A stretch of DNA of 54,025 bases, from positions 1 through 54,025 of the forward strand of contig JAUSID010000198.1 in NCBI GenBank assembly GCA_030648295.1, in the 5' to 3' direction. This DNA is from Opitutaceae bacterium. GTDB lineage: Bacteria; Verrucomicrobiota; Verrucomicrobiia; Opitutales; Opitutaceae. Made by a program: the position numbers and the translations under genes. Shown in pieces: positions 49,667 through 54,025 of the stretch. The first letter of the stretch is position 1. Every line of letters starts with the position of its first letter. Under the pieces are notes generated by a model. The model saw only the letters and a list, made by a program, of their open reading frames with translations, searched no databases and was not told the origin of the DNA.

Positions 49667-49743
49667 TGGCGGGATGGACGGGACTCGAACCCGCGACCTT
49701 CTGCGTGACAGGCAGACGCTCTAACCAACTGAGCTACCACCCC
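49667..49743 (-). tRNA. tRNA-Asp (GUC)
   Basis: 77 bases on the minus strand: acceptor GGGGTGG pairs with CCATCCC (one G-U), D-arm GCTC...GAGC, anticodon loop CTGTCAC (anticodon GTC), T-arm CGGGTTCGAGTCCCG, discriminator G73 and encoded CCA. G73 and GUC are Asp identity elements. Directly upstream (plus-strand side) no long promoter motif stands out. Confidence 0.95.
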
Positions 49744-49890
49744 GAAATAGGGAAAGGGAGCGGACCCTAAAATCCGAGGAAGGCAAGTCAAGTGTGACGT
49801 TGCCAAATCACATTAGCGCTACGCCGAACCGCGATTAAGTACCGCCGCACCAGTTTCGCGGCGATTTCGGCAGCGTGTTTTCCTTGGTAG

Positions 49891-50433
49891 CTAGGCGACG
49901 GATCGAATCGCACTCAGCGCCTGCTCCCAAATCGCGGCTTCTTCGGGCAATCCATGCCGGCCCAAGGCCGCGGCAATTTCCGGCAAGGTCGGCTCGACCA
50001 CGCGATGCTTCGGATCGCCGGGCAGATCGGGTCGCACCGCCCGGGCGACGGCCCAGCACGCCCACGCCCGCCATCGTCGCTGGTCGCGCCGCGGCTCGTT
50101 CATCCGATCGGCATAATGCTGAAAATGGACCCGCGGATTGCCGATAAACACACCCGGCGGCGTGTGCGCGATCAGCCAGCCCATTGCCGCATACGGCAGC
50201 GGGAACTCGCGCAACATCGGTTCCTCACCGCGTAAATCGGCGCCAAACGCGCGATCAAGACAGAGCAGCGAACGCGCCGCAAATCCGCGCTGCCACACGG
50301 CCTGGCCATATTCGAGGCACGCGAAATAAAAGTCGGCGCCGCGGTCGGATTTGCGAAAGGCATGAAGGGCCCCCCAGTCGAGGCCCGCGCGTGGCAACGG
50401 CAGGTGCGGACAGGGCGGGAACGCTTCGTGCAT
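49891..50433 (-). CDS. hypothetical protein
   Basis: 180 residues from ATG 50433 (MHEAFPPCPHLPLPRAGLDW); coherent sequence (RNQRSEARELTPWRIRASYR) upstream suggests the real start may be GTG near 50532, overlapping the 5' end of the divergent acyltransferase gene. Segments: GADFYFACLEYGQAVWQRGF, AARSLLCLDRAFGADL, MLREFPLPYAAMGWLIAHTP and a basic middle (HYADRMNEPRRDQRRWRAWA). No signal peptide, no motif I can assign. Composition is Arg/Ala/Trp-rich like a cytoplasmic helical protein. Confidence 0.65.
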   Translation of the reverse strand: MHEAFPPCPHLPLPRAGLDWGALHAFRKSDRGADFYFACLEYGQAVWQRGFAARSLLCLDRAFGADLRGEEPMLREFPLPYAAMGWLIAHTPPGVFIGNPRVHFQHYADRMNEPRRDQRRWRAWACWAVARAVRPDLPGDPKHRVVEPTLPEIAAALGRHGLPEEAAIWEQALSAIRSVA

Positions 50434-50518
50434 CCGGCGGTAGCTGGCGCGGATTCGCCACGGCGTCAACTCGCGGGCTTCGCTCCGCTGGTTTCGCTTG
50501 GCGCGACGGCTGGATTTC

Positions 50519-51247
50519 GTGACAACCACTCGCCTGAATCCGCCGCCCGTCAACTCTCCCCCTGCGCCTCCGCGCGACATCGTCCGCGAGATTTCGTCCT
50601 GGCGTCGCGCGCTCCTGTGGCCCTTTGGTGCATTGGTAAAACTATGGGGCCGGACGTTGCGTTTCGATGCATCGGCCGAGGACGTCCGCAACTACACGAA
50701 AAACGATGAACCGGTGGTAATCGTGCTCTGGCACAACCGGCTATTTCTCGCCGCCGAGATCGTACGGCGATACCGGCAGGGCCGCACGCCCTTCGCGCTG
50801 GTGAGCGCGAGCCAGGACGGCGCGTGGCTGTCCGCGTTTTTCTCGCTCGCCGGATTGCGCACCGTTCGCGGCTCGAGCAGTCGGCTCGGGCGCGAGGCCG
50901 CAACCGCCCTCGTCGACGTGCTCCGGGCCGGTCACGATGTCGGCATCACGCCCGACGGACCACGCGGGCCATGCTACGACGTCAAGCCCGGCACCGTGAT
51001 CGTTTCGCGGCGGACGCGCGCACCGATGGTGCTCGTCGGAGCGGAGTTCGGGTCGGCGTGGCGGCTCGGCAGCTGGGATCGCTTTGTCGTGCCGAAGCCT
51101 TTTTCGCGCGTGCGGATGCGCTGCGAGGTGATCACGCCGGATCAACTCGCCGACCGCGACGCGGGGACGGAGCTGCTGCAGCGCCGTCTCCGCGCGTTGA
51201 ATCCTGATCCCGAATACCCGCCGGGTAGCGTCAGAACTCCGGGGTGA
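50519..51247 (+). CDS. DUF374 lysophospholipid-acyltransferase-family protein
   Basis: 242 residues; start taken as GTG 50519 (GGA five bases before), with TTG 50498 as alternative. Inner-membrane acyltransferase related to LpxL/PlsC-like enzymes: RALLWPFGALVKLWGRTLRF is the N-terminal membrane-associated segment, VVIVLWHNRLFLAAEIVRRY contains the HN(R) variant of the HX4D site, and VGITPDGPRGPCYDVKPGTV is the DUF374 signature. It probably acylates a lipid-A-like or phospholipid precursor. Its 3' end overlaps the convergent gene at 51231 by 17 bases. Confidence 0.88.
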   Translation: MTTTRLNPPPVNSPPAPPRDIVREISSWRRALLWPFGALVKLWGRTLRFDASAEDVRNYTKNDEPVVIVLWHNRLFLAAEIVRRYRQGRTPFALVSASQDGAWLSAFFSLAGLRTVRGSSSRLGREAATALVDVLRAGHDVGITPDGPRGPCYDVKPGTVIVSRRTRAPMVLVGAEFGSAWRLGSWDRFVVPKPFSRVRMRCEVITPDQLADRDAGTELLQRRLRALNPDPEYPPGSVRTPG

Positions 51248-51683
51248 CGGTGATGTCGCTGCCGGGTTCCGCCGTGAGGTCGGGCCCGACACTCCACGTG
51301 AAATCGTTGACCAGGAACTTGAAGGTGTAGGGGCGCGTGGAGTCAGCGAGGGCGATTTGCCACGCGTTCGGCGCGATGCAGGTCATCAGGACCCCTTTGT
51401 CCCAGCTCAGCCCCGGGCCTTCGCCGCGGAGATAAAGCGCGTTGCCAAAGCCGACGTCGATGACGGCGGTAATCGTCGTGGTCACGGGCGAGGCCGAAAC
51501 GGGTTTCGGGGCGGCGGCCACGGCAGCGACGAGCTTCGTCACGACGGCGGGCGTAACCTCGGCCGGAGTGGCCACTGGTGCCCGGGCGGCAGCCGCGGTT
51601 TTCTTCGCGGACGATTTCGCGGTTTTGGTCGCCGGGGCGGGCGACTTGGTGGCTTTGCTCGTGGATTTTTTGATAGCGCTCAT
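51231..51683 (-). CDS. Lys/Ala-rich tail fused to a glycogen-binding-like (CBM48/isoamylase-N-type) domain
   Basis: 150 residues from ATG 51683. Residues 1-60 are a histone-H1-like low-complexity tail (KKSTSKATKSPAPATKTAKS then SAKKTAAAARAPVATPAEVT). Residues ~70-150 form a beta-sandwich: TTITAVIDVGFGNALYLRGE, GPGLSWDKGVLMTCIAPNAW, QIALADSTRPYTFKFLVNDF, TWSVGPDL, the pattern of CBM48/E-set domains. The combination suggests a nucleoid- or polyanion-binding tail attached to a carbohydrate-recognition module. Overlaps the acyltransferase 3' end. Confidence 0.75.
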   Translation of the reverse strand: MSAIKKSTSKATKSPAPATKTAKSSAKKTAAAARAPVATPAEVTPAVVTKLVAAVAAAPKPVSASPVTTTITAVIDVGFGNALYLRGEGPGLSWDKGVLMTCIAPNAWQIALADSTRPYTFKFLVNDFTWSVGPDLTAEPGSDITVTPEF

Positions 51684-52071
51684 GTGAGTTGGTGGAGTCG
51701 ACTTGAACCCCGGTATGCGGAGGGACAGTTAGCAAATCGGGGGCCAATGCACCAGCCGACTCTCCGGCAATGGCCAATTAGGGGTGAGGGTCGAAACGAA
51801 CGTGGCACGGAACAGCAGCTTGCGCGGTTTTTTTGGGTAATGCCGACCGGCGGTAAACTTCCGCGTTCGCGGCTCGAGCCCTGAAAGGGCGCCATATCCT
51901 CTAACGGGGCGCAGCCTCAGACCGTGTGATTTTGGAAATCGTGAAATCTGGCATCGGGCATCAAGCCTACGGCGGGCAGCCTTCGCTGAGGAAGTCGCGC
52001 CTTACGTCGGTCGCCGCTGGATGGCCTGCCAGCCAGAGCCTCAACCGCTCGGGGTTGAGTTGAGCGAAGGC
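51684..52071. other. 388-base intergenic region with repeats next to tRNA-Ala
   Basis: No gene. It holds a GGAAATCGTGAAATCTGGC / ATCGGGCATC element (51935-51962, inverted copy at 44865-44896) and an 11-base inverted repeat: CAGCCTTCGCT (51977-51987) and AGCGAAGGCTG (52063-52073), the right arm overlapping the tRNA-Ala CCA end. CTCAACC/GGTTGAG (52040-52059) forms a further perfect 7-bp hairpin inside. Confidence 0.6.
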
Positions 52072-52147
52072 TGGTGGACCTGATCGGGATCAAACCGACG
52101 ACCTCTTCGTTGCGAACGAAGCGCTCTATCAACTGAGCTACAGGCCC
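52072..52147 (-). tRNA. tRNA-Ala (CGC)
   Basis: 76 bases on the minus strand: acceptor GGGCCTG pairs with CAGGTCC including the G3-U70 pair that identifies tRNA-Ala, D-arm GCTC...GAGC, anticodon stem CTTCG/CGAAG with loop TTCGCAA (anticodon CGC), T-arm GTCGG...CCGAT, A73 and encoded CCA. Confidence 0.95.
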
Positions 52148-52221
52148 GTGAGGAAGGGACGTATTGGGAAATCACCCAGCCCAAGTAAACACCTTTTTTC
52201 ACGCCCGCCACCGACAGCCTG

Positions 52222-53244
52222 CTAAACCGTCTCACCGACGTGGCGCGCGAAAATCATTTTCCCACCCGCGGTGGGCAGCACGCTGACAATCTCGGCGTGG
52301 ACGCGCTGGCCGATATGGGGCCGGCCGTTGTTTACGACCACCATCGACCCATCTTCGACGTAGCCGACCGCCTGCCCGTCCTCCTTGCCCGGCTTCACCA
52401 AGTCCACCTCGATCCGTTCGCCAAGCATCAGCTCGGGCCGCAGCGATTTCGCCAGGGCGTTGAGGTTCAACCACTGCACCCCGTGAAACTCGGCCATTTT
52501 TGCGAGATTGTAGTCGGTCGTGAGCAGCTTCGCCCGCATCGACTGCGCAAGAAACACGAGCTTGGCGTCAACGTCTTCGCGCTTGCTCACCACACTCTCC
52601 GTGATCCGGATATCCACGTTCTTGATGCGGCGCAGCTCATTGAGCACTTCGAGGCCACGCCGGCCGCGCGCCTGCTTCAACGGATCGTTCGAGTCCGCGA
52701 CGGCCCGCAACTCGTTCAACACAAAGCGCGGGATGACCAGCCCGGCATTGAGAAACCCGCTGTCACAGATTCGCGCAACCCGCCCGTCGATCAGTACACT
52801 GGTGTCGACCACAACCAGGGGAATGTCGACCTCGTGCGGGACAAACCGCACGTACGGAATGATGAGGTTGAATTCGTCCTTTCCGCGCAGGGCGATGACG
52901 ATCGCCAGGTAGGGGCAGATGAGAAACAACGCCAGTTGCGCGAGGTAGATCCTGGTCGGATCGAAATCCTTGCCGTAGGCGAAAAGTGGTGACGTGCCGA
53001 CCATGTGCGCGATCAGCCCGCCCAGCGCGATGCCGAGCGTGACGGCCGACAGTCCGCGCAGCGAAAACCCCTTGAGCAGAAAATCAACCAGCACGACGAG
53101 CAGGCCGATGCACAGGCCCACGGTGAACGCCACGCCGCGGTAGCGGTCCCAGTCGGTGATGGTGTAGCAAACGAGCCACCCCGCCGCCGCACACAGGGCA
53201 ACAAATACGATGCGGATCGGAAGCAGGGTCTTGTCGATGGACAT
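52222..53244 (-). CDS. PIN-TRAM membrane protein (YacL-like)
   Basis: 340 residues, start ATG 53244. Four N-terminal hydrophobic segments (IRIVFVALCAAAGWLVCYTI, VAFTVGLCIGLLVVLVDFLL, LSAVTLGIALGGLIAHMVGT, LAQLALFLICPYLAIVIALR), a PIN nuclease domain (VVVDTSVLIDGRVARICDSG, IPRFVLNELRAVADSNDPLK, LLTTDYNLAKMAEFHGV with its acidic residues intact) and a C-terminal TRAM domain (DGQAVGYVEDGSMVVVNNGR then PHIGQRVHAEIVSVL). The YacL family is widespread in bacteria and its RNA target is unclear. A 38-codon gene ends six bases before its start. Confidence 0.9.
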   Translation of the reverse strand: MSIDKTLLPIRIVFVALCAAAGWLVCYTITDWDRYRGVAFTVGLCIGLLVVLVDFLLKGFSLRGLSAVTLGIALGGLIAHMVGTSPLFAYGKDFDPTRIYLAQLALFLICPYLAIVIALRGKDEFNLIIPYVRFVPHEVDIPLVVVDTSVLIDGRVARICDSGFLNAGLVIPRFVLNELRAVADSNDPLKQARGRRGLEVLNELRRIKNVDIRITESVVSKREDVDAKLVFLAQSMRAKLLTTDYNLAKMAEFHGVQWLNLNALAKSLRPELMLGERIEVDLVKPGKEDGQAVGYVEDGSMVVVNNGRPHIGQRVHAEIVSVLPTAGGKMIFARHVGETV

Positions 53245-53250
53245 GTCAGC

Positions 53251-53367
53251 TCAGCGCAAGCGCAGGAGGAAAATCATGGCGGGAATGCCAATCATCAGAG
53301 CCATGAGCACGACCAGCAAAAGCTGGACGCGCCGGGCTTTGAGCTTTTCAGCCTCGCTGGCTTGCAT
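53251..53367 (-). CDS. 38-residue single-pass membrane protein
   Basis: ATG 53367 to stop 53251: MQASEAEKLKARRVQLLLVV then LMALMIGIPAMIFLLRLR. Charged amphipathic N-terminus, one strongly hydrophobic helix, basic end; stop is six bases before the PIN-TRAM gene start, so they would be co-translated. No family recognised. The plus-strand EVE gene starts 30 bases away on the other side. Confidence 0.6.
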   Translation of the reverse strand: MQASEAEKLKARRVQLLLVVLMALMIGIPAMIFLLRLR

Positions 53368-53397
53368 TTCGTTGCAGCGGACCAAAGGCCCTGCTTC

Positions 53398-53808
53398 ATG
53401 ACAACGCAATACTGGCTGGTGAAATCCGAACCGGGTTCCTACGCGTGGACCGATCTCGTTCGCGACGGCCACACGGAGTGGACGGGCGTGAGAAACTTTG
53501 CCGCGCGCAATCATCTGCGCCAGATGAAGCGGGGCGATCGCGTTTTGTTTTACGAAAGTGGCGCGCCGAAGGCCGTGATGGGCATAGCGCAAGTGACTCG
53601 CGCCGCATTCGAGGACAAGACCGCCGACGAACCCGGCTGGGTGGCAGTCGAGTTGAAGGCGGTCAAGCCGCTGAAAACTCCGGTTGAACTCGCCGCGATC
53701 AAAGCCGAGCCATCGATGAAACAGATGGCCTTGCTGCGTATTTCGCGGCTTTCGGTGCAGCCGGTCTCGGCGGCGGAATTCGAGCGGATCCTCGAACTCG
53801 GCAAGTAA
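53398..53808 (+). CDS. EVE-domain protein
   Basis: 136 residues from ATG 53398 (MTTQYWLVKSEPGSYAWTDL). The EVE/PUA-like fold is seen in RNA- or modified-base-binding proteins; hallmark YWLVKSEPxxYxWxDL, TEWTGVRNFAARNHLRQMKR, GDRVLFYESGAPKAVMGIAQ, GWVAVELKAVKPLKTPV, MALLRISRLSVQPVSAAEFE. Complete and typical length. Its TAA is followed after two bases by an octamer repeat array. Confidence 0.92.
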   Translation: MTTQYWLVKSEPGSYAWTDLVRDGHTEWTGVRNFAARNHLRQMKRGDRVLFYESGAPKAVMGIAQVTRAAFEDKTADEPGWVAVELKAVKPLKTPVELAAIKAEPSMKQMALLRISRLSVQPVSAAEFERILELGK

Positions 53809-53810
53809 TC

Positions 53811-53856
53811 GGTGAAGCGGTGAGACGGTGAGACGGTGGTCGGTGGTCGGTGAAGT
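53811..53856 (+). repeat. degenerate octamer tandem array, forward arm (second locus)
   Basis: GGTGAAGC, GGTGAGAC, GGTGAGAC, GGTGGTC, GGTGGTC, GGTGAAGT: same unit rule as at 18137-18229, starting two bases after the EVE stop. Confidence 0.85.
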
Positions 53857-53930
53857 GGAGACAAAGCCGCTAGAAAGCGGACCGCAGCGGCTCAATTCCC
53901 TTGCCTCTTTGCCCCATGCTCTTTGCTCAG

Positions 53931-54025
53931 CACCGTCTCACCGTCTCACCGTCTCACCGTCTCACCGTCTCACCGTCTCACCGTCTCACCGTCTCACCGT
54001 CTCACCGTCTCACCGTCTCACCGTC
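53931..54025 (-). repeat. homogeneous octamer array, inverted arm, running off the window
   Basis: CACCGTCT repeated without change about twelve times to the window end (GGTGAGAC on the minus strand). Complementary to the forward arm 75 bases earlier. Confidence 0.92.

Overview
The window is high-GC DNA from a heterotrophic bacterium with many exported, carbohydrate-directed proteins. The mix (Tat-exported Gfo/Idh/MocA oxidoreductases and sugar-acid enzymes, GH29, GH127, a large unassigned glycosidase, a hydrazine-synthase-alpha-like multihaem beta-propeller protein, a YXWXGXW protein, an ECF sigma factor fused to a membrane segment, TonB receptors) is what I associate with Verrucomicrobiota, probably an Opitutaceae-like lineage. 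That placement is an inference from gene content; there is no rRNA here to confirm it.

Layout. 0-9 kb: 3' part of a TonB-dependent receptor, a secreted YtcJ-like amidohydrolase, a decayed glycosidase, an unknown gene, 1.2 kb of small coding remnants, a SagB-type oxidoreductase. 8-18 kb: an exported DegT-fold aminotransferase homologue and GH127 (plus strand), an unknown exported toroid-like protein, GH29 translationally overlapped by an FHA/nucleotidyl-cyclase-like protein, a Gfo/Idh/MocA oxidoreductase. 18-25 kb: UroD-like methyltransferase plus Tat-exported oxidoreductase, then a creatininase / double-RHH / glyoxalase operon and a small membrane protein. 25-34 kb: YXWXGXW protein, one-piece membrane sigma factor, unassigned glycosidase, TonB remnant, coiled-coil protein, triple-CxxCH beta-propeller protein. 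33-44 kb: enolase-superfamily and M20 pair, PQQ-type propeller, Tat protein of unknown function, MFS transporter, creatininase, alpha-glucuronidase-like enzyme with a GH10 xylanase remnant behind it. 45-49.6 kb: tannase-fold esterase, then a rearranged stretch with a frameshifted TIR protein, two back-to-back cyclase fragments, a truncated MazF-like toxin with its antitoxin, and a complete TacA/TacT-type pair next to tRNA-Asp. 50-54 kb: lysophospholipid-acyltransferase homologue, Lys/Ala-tailed glycogen-binding-like protein, tRNA-Ala, PIN-TRAM membrane protein, EVE-domain protein.

Much of the rest reads as a plant-type polysaccharide scavenging module: receptors for uptake, GH29/GH127/GH67-like/esterase enzymes for side-chain removal, and Tat-exported redox and racemase-fold enzymes plus an MFS carrier for the released sugar acids. 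This is inferred from families, not shown.

The most unusual signal lies outside the genes. Intergenic DNA is packed with several families of palindromic or tandem elements. The best is a set of degenerate octamer arrays (every unit starts GG and ends C) at 18.1, 18.4, 23.6, 53.8 and 53.9 kb. Twice they form a forward array and an inverted array between genes, starting at or inside the stop codon of the upstream gene, so that transcripts could fold into very long hairpins. Other families end exactly in stop codons as well.
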